Positions 35,385 through 44,417 of a DNA stretch of 64,000 nucleotides are shown here, one piece after another (position 1 is the first letter of the stretch; each line of letters begins with the position of its first letter). Made by a program: the position numbers and the translations under genes. Where the stretch lies: positions 248,001 through 312,000 of the forward strand of contig NC_020505.1 in assembly GCF_000310245.1 (NCBI RefSeq), given 5' to 3'. Under the pieces are notes generated by a model. It saw only the letters and a program-made list of their open reading frames with translations. It ran no database searches and had not been told where the DNA came from. The DNA comes from Candidatus Sulfuricurvum sp. RIFRC-1 (GTDB lineage: Bacteria > Campylobacterota > Campylobacteria > Campylobacterales > Sulfurimonadaceae).

Positions 35385-36986
35385 TTATAGTTGTTCGATA
35401 AAGCTATTGAGTCGTTTGGAAGCTTTATTGGCTTCTTGAGCATCATTGGTTTGAGACAAGATCGCCAACTCATCGGAAATTTCGCTTAAACGTAAATTAT
35501 CGCTTATCCCCTTGAGTTGAGAAGCAGTTTTTTTCCAAGCATGGGTATCAAATGCCCCAATTGCTGCGGTAATTGCTTTTCCTGATGTGAGGGCATCATG
35601 CTTGTACTCATCAATCAGCTCATCAAAGAAGTCATGCTCAATGCCCAGCTGCCCTGAAATGAATACTTTATCATAATGCAAAGGCGGAGTCGGAAATTCA
35701 GTGACAGTAGTTGTTTCATCCGAATCATCAAGGTTTGTGCTTAATGCATCTTCGAAAGGTTCATTGCTAAGGGGTTTAAAGAAACTCTCATCATCGGTAG
35801 AATCGGCAATTACTTCCTTTGTCTTTTCGATGGGAGCAGGGGCATCGTCTTTAAGCATGAAACTATAGATATCATCTTCTTCCACTGCATCGGCAGAAAC
35901 GGATACCTTCATGTCAGATGTAGGTGCCTCTGCTCTCTCCGGTTTAAAGAAAGGGACGTTTTCAGCCTCTTTGGGCGGCTCTTTCCCCTCAAGTTTTGAA
36001 ATAATCGTGTAGAAATATTTGAGATTTGCTTCGATTTCGATCGGGTCATTCGTGGTATTGATAATGCTGAGGGTTTCAAAAGCATCTTCGATACGAAGAT
36101 TGGCTGCAACCCCTTTGAGCTTATGGGAAAGAATCTTGATATTATTGCTATCCCCTTTGTGGACCGCTTCAAAAAGTTCGGCTTTAAACTCGTAAGATTG
36201 TTGAATAAAATCACCGATAAATTCTTGGATCAAATCGACCGGAAGGCCAAGCTCATGGGCTGCAACATTTGGGTCAAAGCGGTATGATTTATCGACTTTA
36301 AGCGTTTCCAAAAACCCTTGTTCTGCATTGCTGTAATAAACATCACCGAGCATCGGACGCTCTACACGTTCTTCAACGACAGGCGCTGCTGTTGGAAGAT
36401 CTTCGTGCAGTTCTTCTTCATTCAGCGGGAGGGAAAGTTTGGCATACAAATCCTCTGCAGGCTCACCAAGCGGTTCTAAATCATCGATGGCTGCAGGAAT
36501 ATCCAAGGTACCGGGTTCAGTAAGTGTTGTAGGGGTGATATGCCCATAATCGGGTAGAATATCGGTGCTTGGAGCAAAAGGTGCGGGTGTTTCGACAGGG
36601 GCAGGCTTGAATTCAGGCTGAGCTTTAGGGGTGATGGTATGGGGTTTGATCTCATCGCCGCTAATGGACTGAATATGGGTCATATCAATCATATAGCCAT
36701 TTTGCCCGGGTTCTGCACACAGGAAAAAGTTATGGACACTCAATGTACATGAAAATGTTTTCCCATGTGCGTGAACGATAGCTGATCTGGCATCCGAATC
36801 GGCATGGAGAAGAAAATCGATCCAGCCAAAGCTTTTGAAGTTGTGGATATACCCCGGCTCTTTTGCAAAAAGATCGGCAACATCTTCACATACTTCTAAC
36901 AGATCGTCGAGGGTTGCATAATTTAAAAGCTTGAGCCCATCTTCATCGATTCCTATAAATTCGTGTTTGTGATTATAAAATAGCAC
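35385..36986 (-). CDS. Double Hpt-domain protein with PAS-like N terminus
   Basis: A 533-residue cytoplasmic protein. The N-terminal 110 residues look PAS-like (FIGIDEDGLKLLNYATLDDLLE). A Pro/Glu-rich linker leads to a first Hpt domain with His288 in LSHKLKGVAANLR. After a second acidic linker a second Hpt-like domain (about 440-530) has the equivalent line ASQLKGISDNLR, with Gln490 instead of His. So one domain can carry phosphate and one cannot. It lies 16 bases before the hybrid kinase, its likely partner in a phosphorelay. Confidence 0.75.
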   Translation of the reverse strand: MLFYNHKHEFIGIDEDGLKLLNYATLDDLLEVCEDVADLFAKEPGYIHNFKSFGWIDFLLHADSDARSAIVHAHGKTFSCTLSVHNFFLCAEPGQNGYMIDMTHIQSISGDEIKPHTITPKAQPEFKPAPVETPAPFAPSTDILPDYGHITPTTLTEPGTLDIPAAIDDLEPLGEPAEDLYAKLSLPLNEEELHEDLPTAAPVVEERVERPMLGDVYYSNAEQGFLETLKVDKSYRFDPNVAAHELGLPVDLIQEFIGDFIQQSYEFKAELFEAVHKGDSNNIKILSHKLKGVAANLRIEDAFETLSIINTTNDPIEIEANLKYFYTIISKLEGKEPPKEAENVPFFKPERAEAPTSDMKVSVSADAVEEDDIYSFMLKDDAPAPIEKTKEVIADSTDDESFFKPLSNEPFEDALSTNLDDSDETTTVTEFPTPPLHYDKVFISGQLGIEHDFFDELIDEYKHDALTSGKAITAAIGAFDTHAWKKTASQLKGISDNLRLSEISDELAILSQTNDAQEANKASKRLNSFIEQL

Positions 36987-36996
36987 TCATTTCCCC

Positions 36997-37413
36997 TTAT
37001 TGTTCTTGTTCGATCATTTTTCGGTACAACGCTGCCGTCTCTTCAATATTTTTACGAGATGCCGGTTTTCGTGCTGCCATATACCCTTTGAGCTTCCCGT
37101 TCTCATCATAGGTTGGGGTTACTTCGGTATCAACCCAATAATAGCGGCCGTCTTTGCGGAGGTTCTTGACCAATCCGTGCCAAAGTGTACCGGATTGAAC
37201 TGTTTTCCACATGAGTGCAAACGCCGCTTTGGGCATATCCGGATGACGGATGATGTTATGCGGTTGAGCAATGAGCTCATCGACGCTGTAGCCGGAGATT
37301 TCACAAAATTTTCGGTTTGCAAAAGTGATCACACCATGCAAGTCTGTTTCGCTAACAATAGCGCGCCCGTCAAAAAGATACTCTTCATCGATTGGAATAG
37401 GTTTTCCCATCAT
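36997..37413 (-). CDS. Aer/CetB-like single PAS-domain protein
   Basis: A 138-residue PAS protein: TDLHGVITFANRKFCEISGYS, then PHNIIRHPDMPKAAFALMWKTVQSG (positions about 50-75) and the YYWVDTEVTP strand. These phrases are those of the FAD-binding PAS domain of Aer and of CetB of Campylobacter. It has no transducer or membrane part, so it must signal through a partner. It is the first gene of the operon with the Hpt protein, kinase and CheY-like protein. The start may be 37413 or 37410 (two ATGs). Confidence 0.8.
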   Translation of the reverse strand: MMGKPIPIDEEYLFDGRAIVSETDLHGVITFANRKFCEISGYSVDELIAQPHNIIRHPDMPKAAFALMWKTVQSGTLWHGLVKNLRKDGRYYWVDTEVTPTYDENGKLKGYMAARKPASRKNIEETAALYRKMIEQEQ

Positions 37414-37480
37414 TTGACCCCTTAGCTAAAAAACTGCTGAAAACATAATCCTTGGAATATGGCATAAACTCCATAAAAGA

Positions 37481-39289
37481 TTACTTAGAGATCTTCTCTG
37501 TGTAACAATTTTGGATATTTTTTGCATCTTTTTCCCCGATTAGGTCACAAAGTGTCTCAAAATCGCTTTTTGCGATGGCTTCATACGTTCCAAAATACTC
37601 GATTAATTTATGAATTTTTGGTTGTGATATTCCATGAACCAGTAGTAATTTAGAGTGCTGGTCACGTTTTAGTTTAACCTTTTTATGAAAGGTAATAGCA
37701 CTGCGGTGAGCTTCATCTCGAAGCATTTGGATAAACTGAAGCCGTTTATCAGAACTCTCCAGCCGTAAGATTTGATGCTCCGTGTGAAGGATATCATGAG
37801 CGGCCCCTTTAGAGCGATGGGCTTTTGCGTCAATTTTCTCTTTGCTGATAGCGATGACATCGAGATGAATACCATGAGAATTCAGTAGATCAACCGCTAA
37901 AGTCCGTAGAGTAGAACCGCCATCCAAAACCCATAAATCCGGTGGAGGATTGGATTCGAACCCTTCGATTCGGCGACGGAGCATTTCGGACATTTGTCCG
38001 TATTCATCGCGGCTTTGTAAGTGATAGGTACGGTACCCTTTTTTATCAAAATGGCCATTATCGTAAACGACCATTGCTCCTACTATGGCATCGCCTCCAT
38101 GGTGAGAGTTATCAAATATTTCGATCCGATTGGGGAGGGTGTCGAGCCCAAAGAGTTCTTGAATCTGAGATAAGAGTACCTCATTAGTGGGTTGCGGTGT
38201 CCGCAGAAGCTCATGGGCATTGGTAATGGCGAGATCGATCAGCTCTTTTTTCCCGCCTCGCTGAGGCGTTTCTAAGTGAGCTTTTTTACCGAAAAGTTCA
38301 CTTAGATGTTCATGAACCCAGTCTCTCGATTCAAACGGGTGGGCTGTCAGGATAGGGGCAATGATAGGGGGCTTTTCACTGCCATAGAACCCCACCAGTG
38401 TCCGCTCGTACGCCTCATCCAGCGAGAAATAGGGGGTAACCGGGATGAAATCGTGAGTGCTGGAAGCCACTTTCCCCTCACGGATGAAAAGACGGAGAAT
38501 ACAGCCGCGTGTTTCGTTCACGGCTATGGCGAATACGTCGTAGTTTTCGGTCGAGGCCAGATCTATTTGGGAGGTGATTTCGCTTTTGGAAATCCGCTCA
38601 ATCCGGTCTCTTAGTATCAGGGCTTCTTCAAAGCGGAGCGATTCGGAATAAAACTCCATTTTCGCTTCGAGCTGCTTGATGAGACGCCGTTTGTTTTGAA
38701 TCCATTCGATCCCCTGCTGTACCATCGGAAGATAGCTCTCACGCGGTACTGGAAATTCGCAGGGAGCGAGGCATTGCTCCATCTGGTAAAAGAGGCACCC
38801 TTTTTTTCCTCTCAAACAGCTTTTTTTCTGTACCAGTTTAAGCAACTCGTACAAAGAGTCGAGAATATCGCGTGCCCCGATGGAAAAAGGGCCGAAGTAG
38901 CGGACCCCTTTGCCCTTGATAATTTTGCGGGTAAGCTCGAATCTTGGGTAGGGTTCTTCCATATCGACATACAAATAGGGATAGGTTTTGTCATCACGCA
39001 AGAGGATATTGTATTTGGGTTTGAGCTGTTTAATAAGCGAGTTTTCCAAAATCAGAGCGTCGTGTTCGTTTTCAACGATAATATAGTGAAGCCCCACGGT
39101 TTCAGAGAGCATTTTTTGGATACGCAAGGAGAGCGATGTTTTGGGTGAAAGTTCAGGGGTAAGATTAAAATAGCTTTTGACCCGTTTGGAGAGGTTTTTG
39201 GCTTTTCCGATGTAGAGGATTCGACCTTTTTCATCAAGATACTGATAAATCCCTGCAACCTGAGGCAAAGAGCGAATCTGATTGACCAT
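37481..39289 (-). CDS. uvrC: Excinuclease ABC subunit C
   Basis: UvrC makes both incisions in nucleotide excision repair. The 602-residue protein has the GIY-YIG nuclease domain (GIYQYLDEKGRILYIGKAKNLSKR, about 13-36), a cysteine-bearing segment (KKSCLRGKKGCLFYQMEQC), the UVR domain (about 200-235) and the RNase H-like C-terminal nuclease (EIFDNSHHGGDAIVGAMVV, LWVLDGG). Helix-hairpin-helix motifs close it. Length is normal. It is divergent from the small lipoprotein gene. Confidence 0.95.
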   Translation of the reverse strand: MVNQIRSLPQVAGIYQYLDEKGRILYIGKAKNLSKRVKSYFNLTPELSPKTSLSLRIQKMLSETVGLHYIIVENEHDALILENSLIKQLKPKYNILLRDDKTYPYLYVDMEEPYPRFELTRKIIKGKGVRYFGPFSIGARDILDSLYELLKLVQKKSCLRGKKGCLFYQMEQCLAPCEFPVPRESYLPMVQQGIEWIQNKRRLIKQLEAKMEFYSESLRFEEALILRDRIERISKSEITSQIDLASTENYDVFAIAVNETRGCILRLFIREGKVASSTHDFIPVTPYFSLDEAYERTLVGFYGSEKPPIIAPILTAHPFESRDWVHEHLSELFGKKAHLETPQRGGKKELIDLAITNAHELLRTPQPTNEVLLSQIQELFGLDTLPNRIEIFDNSHHGGDAIVGAMVVYDNGHFDKKGYRTYHLQSRDEYGQMSEMLRRRIEGFESNPPPDLWVLDGGSTLRTLAVDLLNSHGIHLDVIAISKEKIDAKAHRSKGAAHDILHTEHQILRLESSDKRLQFIQMLRDEAHRSAITFHKKVKLKRDQHSKLLLVHGISQPKIHKLIEYFGTYEAIAKSDFETLCDLIGEKDAKNIQNCYTEKISK

Positions 39290-39304
39290 CGCTGAACTCT
39301 TTAA

Positions 39305-39319
39305 TCAATAATTTATTGA
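39305..39319. promoter_or_regulatory. 15-bp palindrome at the uvrC promoter
   Basis: TCAATAATTTATTGA reads the same on both strands around a central base. It begins five bases downstream of the minus-strand -10 box (39324-39329) and so covers the expected transcription start of uvrC, a position typical of a repressor operator. It resembles Fur-like A/T-rich sites only loosely. Confidence 0.4.
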
Positions 39320-39323
39320 AGCT

Positions 39324-39329
39324 ATTATA
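39324..39329 (-). promoter_or_regulatory. -10 box for uvrC
   Basis: TATAAT on the minus strand, 34 bases before the uvrC ATG. Confidence 0.5.
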
Positions 39330-39405
39330 CCATCCGTCATTAAAGAACTGACAATGGGCTTTGCTCATTTTAATGTGTAACATTTAGTTAAAAAAAGAGG
39401 GAACG

Positions 39406-39531
39406 ATGTCAAAAATATTTGCAGTGGGCGTCATTGTCGCCATCATACTATTTTTGAGCGGATGCGGCTATAAAGCTCCCCCGTATTACGAAAAACCGGC
39501 TCCGGCAAAGGAATCGTCCGTTGCGTTATGA
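39406..39531 (+). CDS. Small LptM-like lipoprotein
   Basis: A 41-residue protein with signal peptide and lipobox FLSGC (Cys20), followed by GYKAPPYY and a Pro-rich end. This matches the short LptM/YifL family (a lipid anchor followed by G-x-K-x-P-x-Y-x-P), whose E. coli member stabilises the LptDE translocon. ATG 39406 follows AAAGAGGGAA. Its last codons overlap the TTG start of nadB by 11 bases. The LptD gene of the window is 12 kb away. Confidence 0.7.
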   Translation: MSKIFAVGVIVAIILFLSGCGYKAPPYYEKPAPAKESSVAL

Positions 39532-40960
39532 TGTAGTCATTATCGGTTCCGGAATTGCAGGTTTATACGCGGCGATAGGTCTGCCAAAAACGCTGAATGT
39601 TTTGGTGATCAACAAATCGTATCCGTGGGAATGCAACACCTATTATGCCCAAGGGGGAGTTACCACGGCGTACGATAATGCTGATATTGCGCTGCATATC
39701 CAAGATACGCTGGACGCGGGTGCGGGGATGTGTGATGCAGAGGCAGTTCGAATACTGAGTGAAAATTCTCAGAGCGTTATTCATGATCTCATTGATCGGG
39801 GTTTCTCGTTTGACAAAGACGAAGAAGGAAATCTCCTGTACACCAAAGAAGCGGCCCATTCGCGCAGTCGGATTCTCCATGCCGGAGGGGATGCGACGGG
39901 GAGATATTTACACTTTTTCTTGTTGAATCAAAACCCCCATCCGATGCTTAGCGAGGCTACCGTAATCGATTTGTTGATTGAGAACGCCCAATGCTGCGGA
40001 GTGGAAGTTCTGATTGAGGGGAAGCGAAAAATTATCTTGGCCGATAATGTTATTATCGCCAGCGGCGGGGTAGGATCGCTGTACGAATACCATACGAATG
40101 CTTCGAGCATCAGTGGGGACATTCACGGAATTTGTATCGAAAAGAAGATTGAACTCGAATCGATGGAGATGATGCAGTTTCATCCGACGGTTTTTGTGGC
40201 GAATGATTGGGCACGTAAACAGCTCCTCTCCGAAGCACTCCGAGGGGAAGGTGCTCATGTCGTAGATGACAACGGATACCGCTTTTTGTTCGAGTACGAC
40301 CCGCGCGGGGAACTGGCTCCTCGCGATATTGTCAGCCGCGCTATTTTCGATTACAAAAAGCGGAGCGGGAAACAGGTTTATCTCTCGTGCGAAGATTTTG
40401 AAAGCGAATATTTCAAAGAGCGGTTTCCCAACATTTACAAATCACTGAACGATATGGGATTTCATTTGCCTAAAGAGCGTGTTCCTATCTCTCCGGCATT
40501 TCATTACGCGATCGGGGGAATAAAAACCGATTTAGAGGGGAATGTGCCGGGGATCAAAGGGCTTTATGCTGTGGGTGAAGCCGCTTCGACCGGAGTCCAC
40601 GGTGCAAACCGTTTGGCGAGCAATTCGCTTTTAGAAGGGCTGGTATACGCTCAAAAAGTCGCCCTTTCAATCCTTTCCCATTCATTTTCACATTGCAGTA
40701 AAACGTTTGACATTGGAGACGAACCGCTGGAAATGGCGGGGGATAAAGAGAAAAAAGATCAGCTTCGACATATTATGTGGGAGAAGGCTTCGATCGTTCG
40801 GACACCGCAAGGGCTTCAAGAAGCACAAGAGAAGATTGAAGCGCTGTTGCGTGAGCCAATCGGGAAGCTGTTGAAACTTCGTCTTTTGACGGCTAGAGCT
40901 ATCGTGGAGAGTGCTCAGAAGAGAACGGAATCGATCGGAGTTCACTATATTATAAAATAA
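39521..40960 (+). CDS. nadB: L-aspartate oxidase
   Basis: NadB oxidises aspartate to iminoaspartate, the first step of de novo NAD synthesis, using FAD. The 479-residue protein begins VVIIGSGIAGLYAAIGL, and has EAAHSRSRILHAGGDATG, MQFHPTV, EALRGEGAHVVDDNG, ELAPRDIVSRAI and GLYAVGEAASTGVHGANRLASNSLLEG. A 'succinate dehydrogenase flavoprotein' label would be wrong given the length and lack of partners. The start is TTG 39521, within the lipoprotein gene, after AAAGGAA. Confidence 0.92.
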   Translation: MRYDVVIIGSGIAGLYAAIGLPKTLNVLVINKSYPWECNTYYAQGGVTTAYDNADIALHIQDTLDAGAGMCDAEAVRILSENSQSVIHDLIDRGFSFDKDEEGNLLYTKEAAHSRSRILHAGGDATGRYLHFFLLNQNPHPMLSEATVIDLLIENAQCCGVEVLIEGKRKIILADNVIIASGGVGSLYEYHTNASSISGDIHGICIEKKIELESMEMMQFHPTVFVANDWARKQLLSEALRGEGAHVVDDNGYRFLFEYDPRGELAPRDIVSRAIFDYKKRSGKQVYLSCEDFESEYFKERFPNIYKSLNDMGFHLPKERVPISPAFHYAIGGIKTDLEGNVPGIKGLYAVGEAASTGVHGANRLASNSLLEGLVYAQKVALSILSHSFSHCSKTFDIGDEPLEMAGDKEKKDQLRHIMWEKASIVRTPQGLQEAQEKIEALLREPIGKLLKLRLLTARAIVESAQKRTESIGVHYIIK

Positions 40961-41001
40961 AACGTTAGTTATAATTCACCATATAAATATAAGGAGTTTT
41001 A

Positions 41002-41253
41002 ATGTTTTTCGAAAGTATAAAAATCATGTTTTTGGGGATGGGGACGGTTTACCTCTTCCTTATTATTATGATTTACATGACTAAACTGATGTCAAAACTG
41101 CTTCTTCGTTATTTCCCGGAAGCACCGAAAGTACATTCACACACATCTGCACCAAAAGCTCCGGTCCAAAAAAATAATGAGAATGCAAAAATTGCTGCTA
41201 TTTTAGGTGCATTACAGCATCATCATCAATTAGAACGAGAGGGGAAAATTTAA
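41002..41253 (+). CDS. oadG: Oxaloacetate decarboxylase gamma-type subunit
   Basis: An 83-residue membrane protein with one N-terminal helix (about 5-30), then a cytoplasmic tail rich in His, Pro and Lys ([24 protein letters not shown]). OadG anchors the biotin-carrying alpha subunit to the beta subunit and binds zinc through such histidines. It follows AAGGAG and its stop overlaps the oadB start (TAATG). Confidence 0.8.
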   Translation: MFFESIKIMFLGMGTVYLFLIIMIYMTKLMSKLLLRYFPEAPKVHSHTSAPKAPVQKNNENAKIAAILGALQHHHQLEREGKI

Positions 41254-42620
41254 TGAAAAAATTATTCTTTTCTCTTGCAATGATATTAAGTCTCTCTTTG
41301 TCGAGCATGGCCTCAGAGCCTACGGCAACTGATACTACGGTGGAAACTGCAACAACGGTCGCATCTGAAACTGAGGCACCTAAAAAATCAACTTATCGTG
41401 AAGAGAACTATCAACCGATGAGTTTCAATGAAATGATGATTAACTTCTATCACACGACAGGAATCAGTGCTCTTGTAGAGCCTCAAAAAGGGGTTTTGAC
41501 TTCTCATGGCGAACCGATGTCGGATTTCCACCAAACGTGGGGACGGCTGATTATGTTTTTGGTCACTTTCGTCCTCTTTTATCTGGCGATTGCCAAAGGA
41601 TTTGAACCGTTATTGCTTCTACCCATCGCATTCGGCGGGTTACTTGCCAACGTCCCAATCGCAAACATGGCGGGGCCGGATGGCTTGCTCGGTATCATCT
41701 ATCATATGGGGATTGCCAACGGTCTTTTTCCTCTCCTGATTTTTATGGGGGTAGGGGCAATGACCGATTTCGGACCGCTCCTCGCCAACCCGAGACTTGC
41801 TCTTTTGGGCGGTGCGGCACAGTTCGGTATTTTTGGAACCCTCGTCGGTGCGTATGCCCTCAGCCAATATACAACAATTTTTGATTTTACGTTGCAACAA
41901 TCTGCCGCTATCAGTATCATCGGCGGAGCGGACGGCCCGACGTCGATCTTTATCGCTTCGACGTTAGCTCCGGAGCTTTTAGGTGCGATTGCCGTTGCAT
42001 CATATTCGTACATGGCATTGGTTCCGATTATTCAACCTCCTATTATGAGAGCATTGACGACTCCTGAAGAGCGAAAAATCCGTATGCGTACACTGCGTCA
42101 CGTTACGAAACTCGAAAAGCTCCTTTTCCCGATTCTTGTACTGATGCTGATTATTTTTATTCTTCCCGATGCGGCTCCGTTGGTCGGTGCGTTTGCACTT
42201 GGTAACTTCTTTAAAGAGACGGGCGTTGTCAATCGTTTGAGTGATACGATGCAGCATGCATTGATCAACATTGTCACCATTTTCTTAGGTCTTGCCGTAG
42301 GATCGAAACTGGCGGCAGAGCAGTTTTTGGTTGTCGATACGTTGGCTATTTTGGGTCTTGGTCTTTTGGCATTTTCCGTCGGAACGGCTGCTGGAGTTTT
42401 GATGGCGAAACTCATGAACGTATTCAGCGAAGAGAAAATTAATCCATTAATTGGTTCTGCGGGGGTTTCAGCGGTTCCGATGGCGGCTCGTGTCTCTCAA
42501 AAAGAAGGGATGAAAGACGACCCTAGCAATATGTTGCTGATGCACGCAATGGGACCGAATGTTGCCGGTGTTATCGGTTCTGCGGTTGCTGCGGGTGTTA
42601 TGATCGCACTGTTTAAATAG
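41253..42620 (+). CDS. oadB: Sodium-pumping decarboxylase beta subunit
   Basis: The membrane subunit that couples decarboxylation of carboxybiotin to export of Na+. The 455-residue protein has the family blocks [40 protein letters not shown] (Na+-binding Asp) and [13 protein letters not shown] with [18 protein letters not shown] at the end. An unusual N-terminal extension of about 65 residues begins with a signal-peptide-like helix ([20 protein letters not shown]) and a Thr/Glu-rich stretch. The alpha subunit gene is not in the window. Confidence 0.92.
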   Translation: MKKLFFSLAMILSLSLSSMASEPTATDTTVETATTVASETEAPKKSTYREENYQPMSFNEMMINFYHTTGISALVEPQKGVLTSHGEPMSDFHQTWGRLIMFLVTFVLFYLAIAKGFEPLLLLPIAFGGLLANVPIANMAGPDGLLGIIYHMGIANGLFPLLIFMGVGAMTDFGPLLANPRLALLGGAAQFGIFGTLVGAYALSQYTTIFDFTLQQSAAISIIGGADGPTSIFIASTLAPELLGAIAVASYSYMALVPIIQPPIMRALTTPEERKIRMRTLRHVTKLEKLLFPILVLMLIIFILPDAAPLVGAFALGNFFKETGVVNRLSDTMQHALINIVTIFLGLAVGSKLAAEQFLVVDTLAILGLGLLAFSVGTAAGVLMAKLMNVFSEEKINPLIGSAGVSAVPMAARVSQKEGMKDDPSNMLLMHAMGPNVAGVIGSAVAAGVMIALFK

Positions 42621-42623
42621 TTG

Positions 42624-42650
42624 ATGTCCCTTATAACCTTCTAAAGCTAC
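42624..42650 (+). repeat. Short gene-end repeat, copy 1
   Basis: ATGTCCC, then TTATAACCTT, then CTAAAGCTAC, four bases after the oadB stop. A close relative lies after pnp (57504-57529). Immediately followed by a hairpin. Confidence 0.5.
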
Positions 42651-42670
42651 CCGTATCTTTCGGATACGGG
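42650..42670 (+). terminator. Hairpin after oadB, possible terminator
   Basis: CCCGTATC (42650-42657), loop TTTCG, GATACGGG (42663-42670). A strong 8-bp stem but without a U-tract, so termination is uncertain. The rest of the gap to the SulP gene holds a promoter (42756) and an untranslated leader of about 110 bases with nothing recognisable. Confidence 0.5.
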
Positions 42671-42755
42671 AGAAAGCTGACGTTTAACACTCTTCTTGAA
42701 AGATTTTGTAAAGTCATGTCAAAGTACTCTTTCGGCATAATTACGCATTGCTGTC

Positions 42756-42761
42756 TATAAT
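42756..42761 (+). promoter_or_regulatory. -10 box for the SulP permease
   Basis: TATAAT about 117 bases before ATG 42879. It gives a leader near 110 bases long. Confidence 0.5.
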
Positions 42762-42878
42762 CTTCATCTACCCCTCATATTCATGAATCTCTAATTCTTT
42801 GTTTGGGTCTCTTCATCACATTACGTGATTATGCGAAGAAAGATAAACACAGTTAACCCTATTATTACAGGAGCTTCA

Positions 42879-44372
42879 ATGTTATTGATGTCCCCAAGAC
42901 AAGAGTGGTGCGGCAATATCCGAGGCGATATCCTCGCCGGTATTGTTGTCGCTCTTGCCCTCATTCCCGAAGCCATAGCCTTTTCGATTATAGCCGGAGT
43001 TGATCCAAAAGTGGGACTTTATGCCTCATTTTGTATCGCAGCGGTGATCGCGTTCGTCGGTGGTCGCTCCGGGATGATTTCGGCGGCTACAGGGGCAATG
43101 GCACTGCTCATGGTAACACTCGTTAAAGAGCACGGCTTGCAGTACCTGATGGCGGCGACCCTTTTGACGGGTGTATTACAAATCCTTGCAGGGTATTTGA
43201 AACTCGGGGTCCTTATGAGCTTCGTTTCTCGAACCGTCGTGATCGGATTTGTAAACGCATTGGCCATTTTGATTTTTATGGCTCAACTGCCGGAGCTTAC
43301 GAATGTGACGTGGCACGTTTACGCCCTTACAGCAGCGGGGTTAGGGATTATCTATCTTTTCCCCTATATCCCTACTATCGGAAAATTGATCCCCTCACCG
43401 TTAGTCACCATTATCACGCTGACTGCGGTTACGGTTGCGATGGGGATTGATGTCCGTACCGTCGGCGATATGGGATCACTCCCCGATACATTGCCGATTT
43501 TTTTATGGCCCGATGTTCCGATGAATTTTGAGACGTTGGCGATTATCTTCCCTTACGCTGCGGCATTGGCTGCGGTGGGGCTGTTGGAGTCGTTTATGAC
43601 GGCAACCATCATTGATGATATGACCGATACCGACAGTGATAAAAACCGCGAAGCCAAAGGGCAGGGGATCGCCAATATCGCCAGCGGATGTATGGGGGGG
43701 ATGGCAGGCTGTGCAATGATCGGTCAATCGGTTATCAATGTCAAATCAGGGGGACGGGGACGTCTCTCTACCCTCACCGCAGGGGTATTGCTCCTCATTA
43801 TGGTCGTCTTTATGTCCGATTTGATTAAAATAATCCCGATGGCAGCACTCGTAGCCGTGATGATTATGGTCTCGATAGGGACATTTAACTGGGACTCGAT
43901 TAAAGGGCTAAAAACACTTCCGCTTTCAACGAATATCGTAATGCTCTCTACCGTCTTTGTAGTGGTGGGAACCCATAATCTGGCATTGGGTGTATTTACA
44001 GGGGTATTGCTGGCATCGCTGTTTTTTGCCAATAAAATTAGCCATTTTATGTACTGGGAGAAATACTTCGAAGAGACGAGCAGTACCCGTATCTATAAAT
44101 TTATCGGGCAGATTTTCTTTAATTCCGCCGATCGTTTTGCCGATGCGTTCGATTATAAAGAGGATGTCAATAGAGTCATTATCGATGTAACACGTGCTCA
44201 TTTTTGGGACATTACGGCCGTTTATGCTCTCGATAAAGCAGTGATAAAACTGCGTAATATGGGAAAAGAGGTTGAAGTGATCGGACACAATGAAGCGACC
44301 CAAACGATTATCGATCGTTTCGGCATTCACGACAAACCCTCTGACATTGAAAAGGTAATGGGCGGGCATTAA
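42879..44372 (+). CDS. SulP-family anion permease with STAS domain
   Basis: A 497-residue transporter with 12-14 membrane segments and a C-terminal STAS domain (about 405-495: [18 protein letters not shown]). Conserved SulP phrases are [34 protein letters not shown] and [32 protein letters not shown] (spanning about 15-50 and 265-300). Members carry sulfate, bicarbonate or other anions; the substrate cannot be told. ATG 42879 follows CAGGAG; an in-frame ATG at 42825 would add 18 residues. Confidence 0.88.
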   Translation: MLLMSPRQEWCGNIRGDILAGIVVALALIPEAIAFSIIAGVDPKVGLYASFCIAAVIAFVGGRSGMISAATGAMALLMVTLVKEHGLQYLMAATLLTGVLQILAGYLKLGVLMSFVSRTVVIGFVNALAILIFMAQLPELTNVTWHVYALTAAGLGIIYLFPYIPTIGKLIPSPLVTIITLTAVTVAMGIDVRTVGDMGSLPDTLPIFLWPDVPMNFETLAIIFPYAAALAAVGLLESFMTATIIDDMTDTDSDKNREAKGQGIANIASGCMGGMAGCAMIGQSVINVKSGGRGRLSTLTAGVLLLIMVVFMSDLIKIIPMAALVAVMIMVSIGTFNWDSIKGLKTLPLSTNIVMLSTVFVVVGTHNLALGVFTGVLLASLFFANKISHFMYWEKYFEETSSTRIYKFIGQIFFNSADRFADAFDYKEDVNRVIIDVTRAHFWDITAVYALDKAVIKLRNMGKEVEVIGHNEATQTIIDRFGIHDKPSDIEKVMGGH

Positions 44373-44417
44373 TGCTAATACGTTAAAATAACTGAAAAAT
44401 AAAAGAGAGGGGTTGGC

